Source: Cyanobium sp. ATX 6F1
Lineage (GTDB): Bacteria; Cyanobacteriota; Cyanobacteriia; PCC-6307; Cyanobiaceae
Length of the DNA stretch: 64,000 bases
Assembly: GCF_024346315.1 (NCBI RefSeq)
Contig: NZ_JAGQCS010000006.1
Location: 1 to 64,000, forward strand
Direction of reading: 5' to 3'
Positions within the stretch are counted from its first letter, which is position 1, and the number at the start of each line of letters is the position of its first letter. Below the pieces are notes generated by a model, which saw only the letters and a list, made by a program, of their open reading frames with translations, was not told where the DNA came from and did not search any database. The position numbers and the translations under genes were made by a program. Positions 1 to 24,827 of this stretch are shown one piece after another.

Positions 1-127
1 TGATGTGGTGAACCGCGCTGGTCTGGGCATGGAAGTGATGCACGAGCGCAACGCTCACAACTTCCCGCTTGACCTGGCGGCCGCCACCGCCACCCCCGTG
101 GCGCTGACCGCCCCGGCGATCGGTTGA
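1..127 (+). CDS. psbA: Photosystem II D1 protein, C-terminal fragment
   Basis: Only the last 41 codons are inside the window (frame begins at base 2), ending with TGA at 125-127. The residues read [18 protein letters not shown], the conserved D1 lumenal end carrying ligands of the Mn4CaO5 cluster (the His and Glu of the MHERNAH segment, and the C-terminal Ala of the mature protein). They are followed by a 15-residue extension ending TAPAIG, which CtpA removes in known D1 proteins. D1 is the photosystem II reaction-centre subunit in the thylakoid membrane. A strong hairpin terminator follows 33 bp downstream. The isoform type cannot be decided because the N-terminal region is outside the window. 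Confidence 0.97.
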   Translation, partial: DVVNRAGLGMEVMHERNAHNFPLDLAAATATPVALTAPAIG

Positions 128-160
128 GTCGCCTAGCGACCTCCATCGGTTGATTTCATC

Positions 161-186
161 GCCCCCTCGAGAGAGGGGGCTTTTTC
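161..186 (+). terminator. Rho-independent terminator of psbA
   Basis: GCCCCCTC and GAGGGGGC (one A unpaired) form a GC-rich hairpin followed directly by TTTTT. It sits just after the psbA stop codon, as expected for this highly expressed monocistronic gene. The 170 bases from here to the tRNA show no supportable gene. Confidence 0.9.
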
Positions 187-360
187 ATGGGCCGCAGGGG
201 AGCTGAACGGCCGCTCTCCCTGACAACCCCTCAGACTTGAAACAAACCCTGGGTTAACGGCTGGAAGAGGTCGTGATGCTGTTCTGCAGAAATGATGGCC
301 TGGATGAATTCCTTCCCAGCGAAGGTAGGGCTGTTGTGTTGATGCGGAAGGCTCCAAAAA

Positions 361-431
<71 letters not shown>

Positions 432-479
432 AGCGCCTTGAAACTAGCATTCGGAGATCGCTGCCCCCAGGCCCCAGCC

Positions 480-749
480 ATGGCACCAGGACCCCGGGCA
501 CCCTTGGATCCCGAGCTGCGTCAGCGGCTGCTGCAGGAGGCACGCACCCCCTGGCGCGGCCTGCGGCGTGCCCTCTGGCTGGCCTTCAGCGCTTCAGCCG
601 CCGTGGGCCTGGCCACCATGGCGCTGAGGGCGAGCGCGGGCGGAGAGGTGGCCCTCAGCGATCTGGGCATCCAGGTGGGCGCCCTCGGCCTGTTCGGCCT
701 GCTCCTCTGGCGCGATCGAGCTCATGACAAGGGGAAGGAACGTCCCTGA
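480..749 (+). CDS. DUF3493 (LPA1/Rep27-type) membrane protein
   Basis: An 89-residue protein with the family signature: a Leu/Arg/Glu-rich N-terminus (LDPELRQRLLQEARTPWRGLRR, residues about 9-30), then two hydrophobic segments (about 33-48 and 61-76) and a short charged tail. I recognise this as the DUF3493 family, related to plant LPA1/REP27, which act in photosystem II assembly and D1 repair; a role here is inferred from the family. I chose ATG 480 because the frame upstream of it runs through the antisense tRNA. It lies close to psbA but is separated by the terminator and the tRNA, so it is not co-transcribed with it. Confidence 0.8.
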   Translation: MAPGPRAPLDPELRQRLLQEARTPWRGLRRALWLAFSASAAVGLATMALRASAGGEVALSDLGIQVGALGLFGLLLWRDRAHDKGKERP

Positions 750-783
750 GCGCTTGGCTCGCCCCGGCCCGTGGGCGATGGCT

Positions 784-1689
784 TTAGCCCAGGGGGTTTG
801 CTTCCCCCGGCTCGTTGGCCGGCCCCTCGGTTTCTTGATCTGTCCCTGGGCTTGCTTCGGCCCCATCGGTGATCTGAGCTGAGAGCTCATCGGCTTGGGC
901 GATCTGGATTTCAGCGTCCTCGCCTGCATTGGCCTCGACTCCAGCAGAATCCTGGGCCTCCAGGACACTTGCTTCGAGCGCGCTTGGCCCCTGGGTTTCG
1001 CTCGCCAGTGGGTCGTCGGCTGATTCGGATCCAGATTCCAGTGCCGGTGCGTCCGGCTGAACGTTGTGGTGTTCACGGGAACCCTCAGCAGCGGCTGGTT
1101 CTTTGTCGCGCAGGGGATCAAACAGCAACAAGGGCAGCCCCAGGCTCAGGCGGCTCTGCTCCAGCTGGGCCAGGCTCAGCGGTGTGGCCCCGTCGACCAG
1201 GGCCTGATCGAGGCTGAGCAGGCGCAGGGCCTGCACCAGCTGCTGCCATTGCCACAGCATCAGCGCCAGCAGCGGCACGCTGAGCAGCAACACCACCAGC
1301 CGGCCACTGGCAGCGAAGGGCGAAAGGCCGGTGGCGAGGCCAGCCTGCTGATCGGCCCACCAGGTGAGGGGCAGCAGCAGGGCGGCTCCCGCGGCCCTGG
1401 AGAGCTGGAGCCCCAGCCCCGCTTGCAGGGCGCTCAGCCGCTGCTGCAGGGGCCGGCGTCCCCGCAGCGGCACCTGCACCAGCACCAGCGACCACAGATC
1501 CGGAGGCCGTTTCCAGAGCAGCACCGCCGGCAGCAGGGCGCCCAGCCCCCAGACCAGCAAACGCTCGAGCGCGGGAACCGGCCCAGGATCGGCCCCGGCC
1601 AGCAGGACCAGCAGCAGCAGCACCTCCAGGGGCAGGGCCGCCAGGCCCAGCAACTGGATCCAGAGCAGCGCTTCGCTCCGGGGGGTCAC
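784..1689 (-). CDS. Low-complexity-tail membrane protein
   Basis: A 301-residue protein with several Leu-rich membrane segments in its first 190 residues, then a hydrophilic tail of about 100 residues rich in Glu, Asp, Ala and Ser. This matches the cyanobacterial family annotated as low-complexity-tail membrane protein, which commonly sits downstream of infB; its function is unknown. The likely start is GTG at 1689, one base after the infB stop, which gives a translationally coupled last gene of the rimP-nusA-ylxR-infB operon. The open frame continues upstream antisense to infB, but that extension is arginine-rich shadow sequence and is excluded. Confidence 0.8.
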   Translation of the reverse strand: MTPRSEALLWIQLLGLAALPLEVLLLLVLLAGADPGPVPALERLLVWGLGALLPAVLLWKRPPDLWSLVLVQVPLRGRRPLQQRLSALQAGLGLQLSRAAGAALLLPLTWWADQQAGLATGLSPFAASGRLVVLLLSVPLLALMLWQWQQLVQALRLLSLDQALVDGATPLSLAQLEQSRLSLGLPLLLFDPLRDKEPAAAEGSREHHNVQPDAPALESGSESADDPLASETQGPSALEASVLEAQDSAGVEANAGEDAEIQIAQADELSAQITDGAEASPGTDQETEGPANEPGEANPLG

Positions 1690-1690
1690 G

Positions 1691-5014
<3,324 letters not shown>

Positions 5015-5077
5015 TAAGTGCTCCAATTGGTCGGGGCAACAGGTGCCGCCGGGCCCCACGCGCAGGAGGGCCACTGA

Positions 5078-5356
5078 TCATCTTGCCTCAGAGACCGCGA
5101 CAGGGTCGGTGTCGAGTCGCTGGCCGAGGCTGGCGTAGATGGAATCCGCAACCTGGCAGCGCAGGGCCCGTTGCAACCGTTTCCGCCGCCTGGCTTCCTC
5201 CAGGCACGCCGCATTCGGACAGAGATAGGCCGATCGGCCCATGCCCGCATCCAGCGCCAGTCCCCCCGCGGCGAGTCGGATGACCCGCCAGAGCTGCCGG
5301 CGATCCAGCACCTCCCGGCAGGCCACACAGCGCCGCAGGGTGGGGACGGCGCTCAC
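5078..5356 (-). CDS. ylxR: YlxR family RNA-binding protein (DUF448)
   Basis: A 92-residue basic protein with the family pattern: RRCVACRE near the N-terminus, a central RVIRLAAGGLALD, GRSAYLC (the GRGAY-like motif), then Cys and an Arg/Lys-rich helix. YlxR proteins bind nucleic acid and are classically encoded between nusA and infB, exactly as here. GTG at 5356 overlaps the nusA stop as GTGA, indicating translational coupling. A 63-bp gap separates it from infB. Confidence 0.9.
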   Translation of the reverse strand: MSAVPTLRRCVACREVLDRRQLWRVIRLAAGGLALDAGMGRSAYLCPNAACLEEARRRKRLQRALRCQVADSIYASLGQRLDTDPVAVSEAR

Positions 5357-6765
5357 CGGGCCTCGTCCCCGCTGCTGGGCTCCGTGACGGTTTCGGTGAC
5401 GGCTTCGGTGCCTGCCTCGGCAGGGGCCTGCTCGACCTCCTCGTCGGCGTAGGCCTCGTAACCCTCCTCCTCGTCTTCTGGCAGGGGGTAGAGCTCCCGC
5501 AGCCTTGCGTCTTCTTCGGTGCGGATCGCCTGCTCGACCGCCAGCCGCGCTTCCGCCTCCGCCTGCAGGGCCTCCTCCTCTTCGCGCATGGCAATCAGCT
5601 CGGCCACCCGTTCGTCTTCGGTTCCCTGGTCGTATTCAGCGGCGTTCTTGATGTCGATCTTCCAACCCGTGAGCCGGGCCGCCAGGCGCACGTTCTGACC
5701 TTCGCGGCCGATGGCCAGGCTGAGCTGGTCGGGGGGAACGAGCACGTGGGCGTGGTGTCCGGCTGGATCCACCAGACGCACCATCTCCACCCGGGCTGGG
5801 CTGAGGGAGTTGGCCAGGTACTGGGCAGGGTCGGCGGACCAGCGGATCACGTCGATCTTTTCGCCGCGCAGCTCGTTGACCACCTGTTGAATGCGCGAGC
5901 CACGGGCGCCGATGCAGGCCCCGACCGGATCCACCTCCCGCTCGACGCTGTCGACGGCCACCTTGGTGCGGGGGCCCACGGAGCGGGAGGGGGGATTGGC
6001 CTCGCGGGCCACCGCCACGATCCGCACCGAACCCTCCTGGATCTCGGGCACCTCGTTCTCGAACAGATACACCACCAGGCCAGCGTTGGCGCGGCTGATG
6101 AACAGCTGGGGGCCACGGCGGGCCACCTCGCTCACCTCCTTGAGGAACACCTTGAAGGTGGCGTTGGCGCGGTAGTTGTCGTTGGGAAGCTGGTCGCGGC
6201 GGGGAAGCTCCGCTTCCACTTCCGGCCGGCCCAGGCCCGAACTTACGGCCATGATGATGGATTGGCGCTCGAATCGGATCACCCGGGCGGTGAGCACCGG
6301 GTCTTCGAGATCGGCGAACTCCTCCTGGATCATGCGGCGCTGCTGGTCCCGCAGCTTCTGGGCCAGCACCTGCTTGGTGGTGGAGGCGGCCATGCGGCCG
6401 AAGTCGTCTTTTTCCGGGGTGACATCGAGTACCACGGTGTCTCCGATCTGGGCGTCCTCGGCCACCTGCTGCACTTCGGCCAGGGCGATCTGGTGGTCTT
6501 CGCTCTCCACCTCCTCGACGATGATCTTGCTCGCCAGCACGCGGTAGCCCTCCTCGTCGAGGTCAAGGGCGACGTCGAAGTTGCTGAAGTAGTCCTCCTC
6601 GAAGGGGTCCTCGCTGATGCCCAGGTAGAGGGTGCGCCGGTAACGCTCGTAGCCCTTGAGCAGGGCCTCACGCAGGGCGGCCTCCACCACATCGCTGGAC
6701 AGCTTCTTCTCTTCGCTGATGTCCTCGATCAGGTTCTGCAGACCGGGGAGAAGAACGAGCGCCAT
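5353..6765 (-). CDS. nusA: Transcription termination/antitermination factor NusA
   Basis: A 470-residue protein with, in order, the N-terminal RNAP-binding domain, an S1 domain around residues 130-200, and tandem KH domains containing GACIGARGSRIQ and LAIGREGQNVRLAARLTGW. An acidic Glu-rich C-terminal tail replaces the AR repeats found in proteobacterial NusA. It modulates pausing, termination and ribosomal RNA antitermination. It is second in the operon after rimP (46-bp gap) and overlaps ylxR by 4 bp. Confidence 0.97.
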   Translation of the reverse strand: MALVLLPGLQNLIEDISEEKKLSSDVVEAALREALLKGYERYRRTLYLGISEDPFEEDYFSNFDVALDLDEEGYRVLASKIIVEEVESEDHQIALAEVQQVAEDAQIGDTVVLDVTPEKDDFGRMAASTTKQVLAQKLRDQQRRMIQEEFADLEDPVLTARVIRFERQSIIMAVSSGLGRPEVEAELPRRDQLPNDNYRANATFKVFLKEVSEVARRGPQLFISRANAGLVVYLFENEVPEIQEGSVRIVAVAREANPPSRSVGPRTKVAVDSVEREVDPVGACIGARGSRIQQVVNELRGEKIDVIRWSADPAQYLANSLSPARVEMVRLVDPAGHHAHVLVPPDQLSLAIGREGQNVRLAARLTGWKIDIKNAAEYDQGTEDERVAELIAMREEEEALQAEAEARLAVEQAIRTEEDARLRELYPLPEDEEEGYEAYADEEVEQAPAEAGTEAVTETVTEPSSGDEAR

Positions 6766-6811
6766 CGGGTCGGGGGGGGGAAAGGGGTGTCGAACGGTTG
6801 GGGCGAGGGCG

Positions 6812-7282
6812 TCAGCCTTCGCTTGGGGAGCTGAGGTGGACCGCGATCACATCGGAGCGGGCGATACGGCTGCGGCGACCGCGGACGTTGAGGTGCACTG
6901 CCTGCTCATCGCGCTCCAGCAGCAGACCTTCACGGGCGTGTTCGCTGCCCTCACCATCGCGGACGGTGACGACGACGGGGAAGCCGCGGAAGCTGCGGAA
7001 ATCCCGGTCATCGCGCAGCTCCTCAGGGACCCCGGGGCTGCTGACCTCAAGAACGTAGGGCTCATCGAGCAGGTCCGCTGTTTCCAGCGCCTCGCCCAAC
7101 AGGCCGCTGAAGCGGGCGCAGTCGTCGAGGCTGACGTCGCCGCCACCGGCTGGCCGCAGTTGCACCAGCACGGTCATGGGCACCCGATGGGTCTGTAGCT
7201 GCAGGCCGCACAAGTCGAACCCGACCTCGGCCGCCAATGGGCGGACCAGGGCTTCGACATCGTCGTGGAGCGGATGGGGCAA
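6812..7282 (-). CDS. rimP: Ribosome maturation factor RimP
   Basis: A 156-residue protein with family hallmarks GGDVSLDDCARFSG, YVLEVSSPG and RDFRSFRGFPV, followed by a C-terminal SH3-like domain. It assists late assembly of the 30S subunit. There is no in-frame ATG before the conserved region; TTG at 7282 (reading MPHPLHDDVEALVRPLA) matches the usual length and N-terminus, but it has no clear ribosome-binding site and is only the best available choice. First gene of the nusA-infB operon. Confidence 0.88.
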   Translation of the reverse strand: MPHPLHDDVEALVRPLAAEVGFDLCGLQLQTHRVPMTVLVQLRPAGGGDVSLDDCARFSGLLGEALETADLLDEPYVLEVSSPGVPEELRDDRDFRSFRGFPVVVTVRDGEGSEHAREGLLLERDEQAVHLNVRGRRSRIARSDVIAVHLSSPSEG

Positions 7283-7400
7283 GGGTGGAGACTGGGCGGG
7301 TCGGGCGGCCCGACCGGCTTCTGCAGTGACCTGCCCCTGGCGCGGACCAGGGTCCACGAAAAAGGGTGATGCCCGCCGGGCACCACGACAACCTACGTGA

Positions 7401-7664
7401 TCAAGGGGTGCCCAGGTCGAGGGCAGGGGGCTCGGCGTAGTAGTCGCTGTCGGCCACCTCCCCCCGCAGGGCGGGATTCTGGTTGAGGCACTGGCCACAT
7501 TGCTCGGGAGACTTCAGGAATTGGCAGACCCGAGCCCAGAGCTTGGCCCGAGTGGCCGGCGGCCCCAGGCTGAACAGCACCCGGTCGTTCCGGCCCACCA
7601 TGCCCAGAATCTCCACTTGGCAGAGGCTGCAGCGCATGCGTTCGCCGGGGGGAATCACGGCCAT
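7401..7664 (-). CDS. Conserved hypothetical protein with two CxxC pairs
   Basis: An 87-residue protein that I do not recognise functionally. It carries CSLC near the N-terminus and CGQC about 45 residues later, a spacing compatible with one zinc site, and a conserved-looking block RVLFSLGPPATRAKLWARVCQFLK between them. ATG 7664 is preferred; GTG 7703 and ATG 7637 are alternatives. It is divergent from the Deg protease and lies 118 bp from rimP, so it may precede the nusA operon in transcription order. Confidence 0.6.
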   Translation of the reverse strand: MAVIPPGERMRCSLCQVEILGMVGRNDRVLFSLGPPATRAKLWARVCQFLKSPEQCGQCLNQNPALRGEVADSDYYAEPPALDLGTP

Positions 7665-7736
7665 GGGGATGTGGTCGGGTTGCGGCAACTTAGAGCCATC
7701 CACCGGCGCTGGCGGCCGAAGGTGACCTTTGCCTAG

Positions 7737-8909
<1,173 letters not shown>

Positions 8910-8960
8910 GGCTTCTTCCTGGCCCCCTTGCTACGGTCACGGCCCTCCGGAAACGCCGTG

Positions 8961-9674
8961 ATGTCTGATCTCCAGGACCGCATGAAGGCGGCGGTGGCCC
9001 GCGCGGCCGTGGAGCAGATCCAGGACGGCATGGTGCTGGGGCTGGGTTCCGGCTCCACCGCCGCGCTGATGATCAAGGAGCTGGGGGCGAAGCTGCAGCG
9101 GGGTGAGCTGAGCGACATCACCGGCGTGACCACCTCGTTTCAGGGGGAGGTGCTGGCGGCCGAGCTGGGCATCCCGCTCAAGAGCCTCAACGCGATCGAG
9201 CGCATCGACCTGGCCATCGACGGGGCCGACGAAGTGGACCCGGCCTTCCAGCTGATCAAGGGGGGCGGCGCCTGCCATGTGCAGGAGAAGTTGGTGGCCC
9301 GCCGGGCCGAGCGCTTCGTGGTGGTGGTCGATGCCTCCAAGCTGGTGGAGCGCCTCAACCTGGCGTTCCTGCTGCCGGTGGAGGTGCTGCCCGGCGCCTG
9401 GCGTCAGGTGCAGGCTGAGCTAGCTGAGCTGGGGGGCAACGCCGAACTGCGCATGGCCGTGCGCAAGGCGGGTCCTGTGGTCACCGACCAGGGCAACCTG
9501 GTGCTCGACGTGCGCTTCGCCGGCGGCATCGCTGATCCCCTGGCCCTGGAGGCCACGATCAACAACCTGCCCGGTGTGCTGGAGAACGGCCTGTTCGTGA
9601 ACCTCACCGACCAGGTGCTGGTGGGCGATCTGGTCGACGGCGTGCCCGGGGTACGGGATCTGGTCCGCCGCTGA
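8961..9674 (+). CDS. rpiA: Ribose-5-phosphate isomerase A
   Basis: A 237-residue enzyme interconverting ribose-5-phosphate and ribulose-5-phosphate in the Calvin and pentose phosphate cycles. Visible family motifs are GLGSGSTA, the DGADEVD catalytic segment, [11 protein letters not shown] and a C-terminal [13 protein letters not shown] 8961 begins MSDLQDRMK, the usual N-terminus; the frame is open 11 codons further upstream without similarity. It is convergent with hisD, and a small GGCCC/GGGCC hairpin lies in the 20-bp gap. Confidence 0.97.
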   Translation: MSDLQDRMKAAVARAAVEQIQDGMVLGLGSGSTAALMIKELGAKLQRGELSDITGVTTSFQGEVLAAELGIPLKSLNAIERIDLAIDGADEVDPAFQLIKGGGACHVQEKLVARRAERFVVVVDASKLVERLNLAFLLPVEVLPGAWRQVQAELAELGGNAELRMAVRKAGPVVTDQGNLVLDVRFAGGIADPLALEATINNLPGVLENGLFVNLTDQVLVGDLVDGVPGVRDLVRR

Positions 9675-9694
9675 GGCCCCGCCCGCAAGGGCCT

Positions 9695-11434
<1,740 letters not shown>

Positions 11435-11438
11435 GCCC

Positions 11439-12272
11439 ATGGTGGCCCAGTTGGGCGAACATCCCCAGGCTCAGCTGGCCCCACCGGTGCTCGTCGACAG
11501 CCATTGCCACATTGTCTTTCGTCAATTCGACGATGACCTCGAGGCGGTGGCCCAGCGCTGGCGGGAGGCTGGGGTAACGGCCTTGCTGCATGCCTGTGTC
11601 GAGCCGGCGGAAATCCCAGCGATCCGGGCCCTGGCGGATCGCTTTGCGGAACTCCGTTATTCCGTGGGGGTTCACCCCCTCGACACCCAGCACTGGCAGG
11701 CCGACACCGCGCAGGTGCTGCGCCAGGCCGCCCTCGATGACCCACGGGTGGTCGCCATCGGTGAGCTGGGGCTGGATCTTTATCGCGAGACCAACCTCGA
11801 GCAGCAGCTGGCGGTGCTTGTCCCCCAGTTGGATCTGGCCGTGGAGCTCGATCTGCCGGTGATCATCCACTGCCGCGACGCGGCCGAGGCCATGCTTGAG
11901 CTGTTGCGCCGCAGGCGCACGGACGGCCGCTGCCCTCGGGGTGTGATGCATTGCTGGGGCGGCACTCCCGAAGAGATGGAGGGCTTCCTGGAGCTGGGCC
12001 TGTCCATCAGCTTCAGCGGCACGGTCACCTTCCCCCGGGCGGAGGTCACCCACGCCTGCGCCCGCCTGGTGCCCGCGGAGCGCTATCTGATCGAGACCGA
12101 TTGCCCTTTCCTGGCTCCGGTGCCGCGGCGGGGCAAACGCAACGAGCCGGCCTTTGTGGCTTCCGTGGCGGCGCGGATGGCTGAATTGCGCGGCGAAAGC
12201 CTCGATCTGGTGGCCCGCACCAGCACGGCAAACGCACAGAAGCTCTTCAGCCTGCCTGGGGCCAGTGTATGA
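11439..12272 (+). CDS. tatD: TatD family metal-dependent hydrolase
   Basis: A 277-residue TIM-barrel hydrolase of the TatD DNase family. Metal ligands are seen as DSHCHI near the N-terminus, the GELGLD glutamate, VIIHCRDA, the histidine in GVMHCWGG, and [11 protein letters not shown] near the end. Known members are 3'-5' exonucleases acting on DNA or RNA. Start ATG 11439 lies 4 bp after the rpsT stop. The rpsT-tatD-rpoB order is usual in picocyanobacteria. Confidence 0.9.
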   Translation: MVAQLGEHPQAQLAPPVLVDSHCHIVFRQFDDDLEAVAQRWREAGVTALLHACVEPAEIPAIRALADRFAELRYSVGVHPLDTQHWQADTAQVLRQAALDDPRVVAIGELGLDLYRETNLEQQLAVLVPQLDLAVELDLPVIIHCRDAAEAMLELLRRRRTDGRCPRGVMHCWGGTPEEMEGFLELGLSISFSGTVTFPRAEVTHACARLVPAERYLIETDCPFLAPVPRRGKRNEPAFVASVAARMAELRGESLDLVARTSTANAQKLFSLPGASV

Positions 12273-12403
12273 TGATTTATTGGCCTGGCAGCAAAATCGA
12301 TATCCGATCGTGCTCCTGCCTCCCGAATGCGTCCACCACCATCACCGGTGCCTTGTCGTCGTCGGCAGTCTTGATCCGAGCTCTCTAGGCATCGCCGCGC
12401 AGC

Positions 12404-12427
12404 AGCCGTCCCTGACCGGGGGCGGCT
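12404..12427 (+). other. Stem-loop in the rpoB leader
   Basis: AGCCGTCCC and GGGGGCGGCT pair over nine positions (one wobble) around a 5-nt loop. It lies 58 bases before the rpoB start and has no following T-run, so it is not a simple terminator; a leader or processing element is possible. Nothing else is recognisable in the 212-base tatD-rpoB gap. Confidence 0.4.
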
Positions 12428-12484
12428 GTTCGCGTGGGAGCTCCAGGCCAAAACCCCTTTGAACCCGTTCCTGCAGGACCCCGC

Positions 12485-15775
<3,291 letters not shown>

Positions 15776-15857
15776 TCCCTGATCGATCGGGGAGGGTGCC
15801 CGGCGCCCTTCCCCTGGATCCCACTGAGTAAGTCCTACCTCCGCGCGCTCTCCGGCC

Positions 15858-21933
<6,076 letters not shown>

Positions 21934-22018
21934 GCGCAAGCCCCCCTCAGCGCTCACCCCTGGCCGTTCGCTTCAATGGAGCGAGCGGCCTTCCCTTTGT
22001 TCGACCCCTGCACCGCCG

Positions 22019-22180
22019 ATGACCCTGCCTGCCCCGACGCGCGTTCCCCAGCGCCGCCTGCCCCGTTTCGGCTTTCACACCCACACCGAGAAGCTCAACG
22101 GCCGCCTCGCGATGCTCGGCTTTGTGGCTTTGCTGGCTGTGGAGTACTGGCTCGGCCACGGGCTGTTGGCATGGCCCTGA
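22019..22180 (+). CDS. hli: High-light-inducible protein (one-helix Hli/Scp)
   Basis: A 53-residue single-helix protein with the chlorophyll-binding motif [15 protein letters not shown], in which Glu and Asn are the usual ligands. Hli proteins bind chlorophyll and carotenoid in the thylakoid membrane and protect photosystem II assembly under light stress. The ATG at 22019 lies 86 bases after rpoC2 and the last 10 bases overlap rlmN. An Hli gene in this position is seen in related picocyanobacteria (from memory), so it may share transcription with the polymerase genes. Confidence 0.92.
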   Translation: MTLPAPTRVPQRRLPRFGFHTHTEKLNGRLAMLGFVALLAVEYWLGHGLLAWP

Positions 22181-23358
22181 GCGGGCCCCCTGCTCTGGCC
22201 CCAGGGGCGCTGCCGCATCTGCTTGGTCTGGGGCCCGAAGCGCTGGAAGCGTGGGCGGTGGCCGAGGGCCAGCCCGCCTTCCGCGGCCGGCAGCTGCACG
22301 ATTGGATCTACGCCAAGGGTGCCCGAAGCCTGGAGGCGATCACCGTGCTGCCGAAGGCCTGGCGTGAGCGCCTTGCCGAGCGCGAACGTGACCCGGAGCG
22401 CGGACCCGATCGCCTGCAGGGTGGTTCCGGCCTGATCGGCCGTTCCAGCGAACTGCAGCGCAGCGTCGCCCGCGATGGCACCATCAAGTTGCTGCTGGCC
22501 ACGGGCGACGGCCTCAGCCTGGAGACCGTGGGCATTCCCGCCGGCGATCGGCTCACGGTCTGCGTCAGCAGCCAGGTGGGCTGCCCCATGGCCTGCCGCT
22601 TCTGCGCCACCGGCCAACAGGGACTGCAGCGCTCCCTGGCGGTGCACGAAATCGTCGATCAGGTGCTGAGCGTCCGCGAGGTGATGGATCAACGCCCCAG
22701 CCATGTGGTGTTCATGGGCATGGGCGAGCCGCTGCTCAACGTCGAGGCCGTGCTCGCTGCCGTTCATTCGCTCTGCCGTGATCTGGGCATGGCCCAGCGC
22801 CAGATCACGATCAGCACCGTGGGCGTGCCAGGAGCCCTGCCTCAGCTGGCGGAGCGGGCCCTGGCGGTGCTGGGGCGGGCCCAGTTCACCCTGGCGGTGA
22901 GCCTCCACGCCCCTGACCAGGCCCTGCGGGAGGAACTGATTCCCACCGCTCGGGCCTATCCGATCGAGACCTTGCTGGAGGATTGCCGCCGCTATGTGGC
23001 GATCACCGGACGGCGGGTGAGCTTCGAGTACATCCTGCTGGGAGGCGTCAACGACCTGCCCCGCCACGCCGATGCCCTGGCCCAGCGGCTGCGGGGCTTC
23101 CAGAGCCATGTGAATCTGATCGCCTACAACCCGATCGAGGAGGAAGAATTCCAGCGGCCTTCGCCGCAGCGGGTGCAGGCGTTCAAGGCCGTGCTTGAGC
23201 GCCGGCACGTGGCCGTGAGCGTGCGCGCCAGTCGCGGGCTCGATGCCGATGCGGCCTGCGGGCAGTTGCGGCGCCGGGCCTCAGCTGGGATCGCGCTCGG
23301 GATCGAAGGCGCCGCGGGCCTGGCTCTCGCCCCAGGGCGTGACCACAGCCATCAGTAA
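22171..23358 (+). CDS. rlmN: Dual-specificity RNA methyltransferase RlmN
   Basis: A 395-residue radical-SAM enzyme methylating C2 of A2503 in 23S rRNA and A37 in some tRNAs. It has the [16 protein letters not shown]-terminal helix, the cluster motif C138-x3-C142-x2-C145, [13 protein letters not shown], and the catalytic Cys363 in DAACGQL. ATG 22171 matches the family start and overlaps hli by 10 bp. The C-terminus runs about 26 residues beyond the usual end and lies antisense to the 3' end of the neighbouring permease gene. Confidence 0.95.
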   Translation: MALSGPPALAPGALPHLLGLGPEALEAWAVAEGQPAFRGRQLHDWIYAKGARSLEAITVLPKAWRERLAERERDPERGPDRLQGGSGLIGRSSELQRSVARDGTIKLLLATGDGLSLETVGIPAGDRLTVCVSSQVGCPMACRFCATGQQGLQRSLAVHEIVDQVLSVREVMDQRPSHVVFMGMGEPLLNVEAVLAAVHSLCRDLGMAQRQITISTVGVPGALPQLAERALAVLGRAQFTLAVSLHAPDQALREELIPTARAYPIETLLEDCRRYVAITGRRVSFEYILLGGVNDLPRHADALAQRLRGFQSHVNLIAYNPIEEEEFQRPSPQRVQAFKAVLERRHVAVSVRASRGLDADAACGQLRRRASAGIALGIEGAAGLALAPGRDHSHQ

Positions 23359-24606
23359 AAAAGCTGGAATTGCCGCTGCCGCAGAAAGCAGGAAAAAATG
23401 CTCCCAGCTGGTGAGCTTCACCAGCAGGCCGGAAGGGGCCGCCAGCACCTTGCTGCTGACGGCATAAACACCAGAAAAAACGGCGTACTGGGTGGCCGAG
23501 AAGCGTGGGTTGCAAAGGCTCATCAGCAAAGCAACAAATGCGGTTGCCACAAGGCCACTCGATAGGTTTTCCAGCAGCACGGCTCCAGCAACGGCTTTGA
23601 GCGACGGCGTGCCCCGGGCCACCAGCCAGTAGCCAAGGTTGCCGGCCGCGCCTGCGATGCCAAAGAGCCAAAGACTGCGGTTCATGCCTAGCCGGCCGAA
23701 CAAAAAACCACCAATGACAACGCCAGCCATGGTGGCCAGCACGCCCAGTGCTGATTTGATGAGTCCGATTTCGCTTGCTGTCAGGCCCTCGGCCACCAGG
23801 AAGGGGCCGCTCATCGGGGCGAGCAGGCCATCCGGCAGGCGATACAGCAGCACAAGGGCCAGGAGCTGCACGGCCCGCCGTTTCCCCGTGCGGGCGATGA
23901 ATTCGCGCACGGGGCCAATGACGGCCTGACGAAGGGTCAGCACAGGCTGCTCCAGCGGCTTCAGCTCCGGTGCCGCCAGGGTGCAGGGGATCAGGAGCAG
24001 CATCAAGGCTCCCGCTGCGACAAAGGCCAGCGGATAACCAGCCACACCGGTGACAAGGAGGGCGCCGGATCCCAGGATCAGGGTGCCGCCGCGAAACCCA
24101 AGCGAGTTGGCTGCCGCGCCGGCTCCCCGCTCTTGCTGGGGCAGTAAATCGGTGCGATAGGCATCAATCACGATGTCCTGGGTGGCGCTGAGCACCGCCA
24201 CGATCAAGGCCATCAAGCCAACGGCGAAAAGGGCCCGCGGATTGGTGCTTGGTTGCAGCAGGGCCAGGCTGGCGATGGCGATCGCCAGCAGCAGCTGGAG
24301 CAGGGCGATCCAGCCCCGGCGACGGTCGGGCCAGGGAATCGGCCAGCGATCCAGCAGCGGGGCCCAGAGAAACTTGATCGCGTAGGGCAGTCCCGCCAGG
24401 GGCAGCAAGCCGATCAGCTCCACTGCTACACCGTTGGTCGCTAGCCAGATCGGCAAAACTTCCCCCAGGCCACTATTCGGGGCGCCGCTGGCGAAGCCCA
24501 AGAGCCCCACCGCCACGAGGCGCCTGCTGGCGCCGGGGCCCCTGGGTTGGTCCGAGGCGGTGGGAGGGGTTGCGTTGGCTGTGGTGTCAGAGGGCGCGGG
24601 GTCCAA
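23281..24606 (-). CDS. MFS transporter, AmpG-like permease
   Basis: A 441-residue protein with about twelve hydrophobic segments and AmpG-family features: [19 protein letters not shown] after helix 2, [16 protein letters not shown] near helix 5, and [31 protein letters not shown] late in the protein. AmpG proteins import muropeptides; in cyanobacteria the substrate is not established. The frame starts at TTG 24606; the true start may be a GTG closer to the first helix. Its 3' end overlaps rlmN by 78 bp. Third positions and runs of A (for example around 23357-23396) look less GC-biased than in neighbouring genes. Confidence 0.82.
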   Translation of the reverse strand: MDPAPSDTTANATPPTASDQPRGPGASRRLVAVGLLGFASGAPNSGLGEVLPIWLATNGVAVELIGLLPLAGLPYAIKFLWAPLLDRWPIPWPDRRRGWIALLQLLLAIAIASLALLQPSTNPRALFAVGLMALIVAVLSATQDIVIDAYRTDLLPQQERGAGAAANSLGFRGGTLILGSGALLVTGVAGYPLAFVAAGALMLLLIPCTLAAPELKPLEQPVLTLRQAVIGPVREFIARTGKRRAVQLLALVLLYRLPDGLLAPMSGPFLVAEGLTASEIGLIKSALGVLATMAGVVIGGFLFGRLGMNRSLWLFGIAGAAGNLGYWLVARGTPSLKAVAGAVLLENLSSGLVATAFVALLMSLCNPRFSATQYAVFSGVYAVSSKVLAAPSGLLVKLTSWEHFFLLSAAAAIPAFLLMAVVTPWGESQARGAFDPERDPS

Positions 24607-24658
24607 GGCGATCGGACGGCTGGGCGAACCCTACGGGCGCCGCCATGGCCAGAATGGG

Positions 24659-24802
24659 GTGATCGCCAGGTCGCCCGTGCAATTTCTCCGCTCCACCCTG
24701 CTGCCCGCCGTGATCATGCTGCTGTTCGGCCTGGCCCTGCTCGCCGTCAGTGCCCGCATCTGGCTGCCCAGTGACATGGCCGCTCCGGCACCGATCGGCT
24801 AA
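24659..24802 (+). CDS. Small single-helix membrane protein
   Basis: A 47-residue hypothetical protein starting at GTG 24659 (alternative GTG 24677). It has one strong hydrophobic stretch, LLPAVIMLLFGLALLAVSARIWL, and a short polar C-terminus. I recognise no family. It sits between the divergent permease and the HEAT-repeat gene, 25 bp upstream of the latter and on the same strand. The frame is open further upstream but only antisense to the permease gene. Confidence 0.5.
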   Translation: MIARSPVQFLRSTLLPAVIMLLFGLALLAVSARIWLPSDMAAPAPIG

Positions 24803-24827
24803 CACCCGGGCTTTTACGATCAGGGCC

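Noticed and set aside
133-357. A 74-codon minus-strand frame between psbA and the tRNA
   Set aside because: It crosses the psbA terminator hairpin and has no family similarity.
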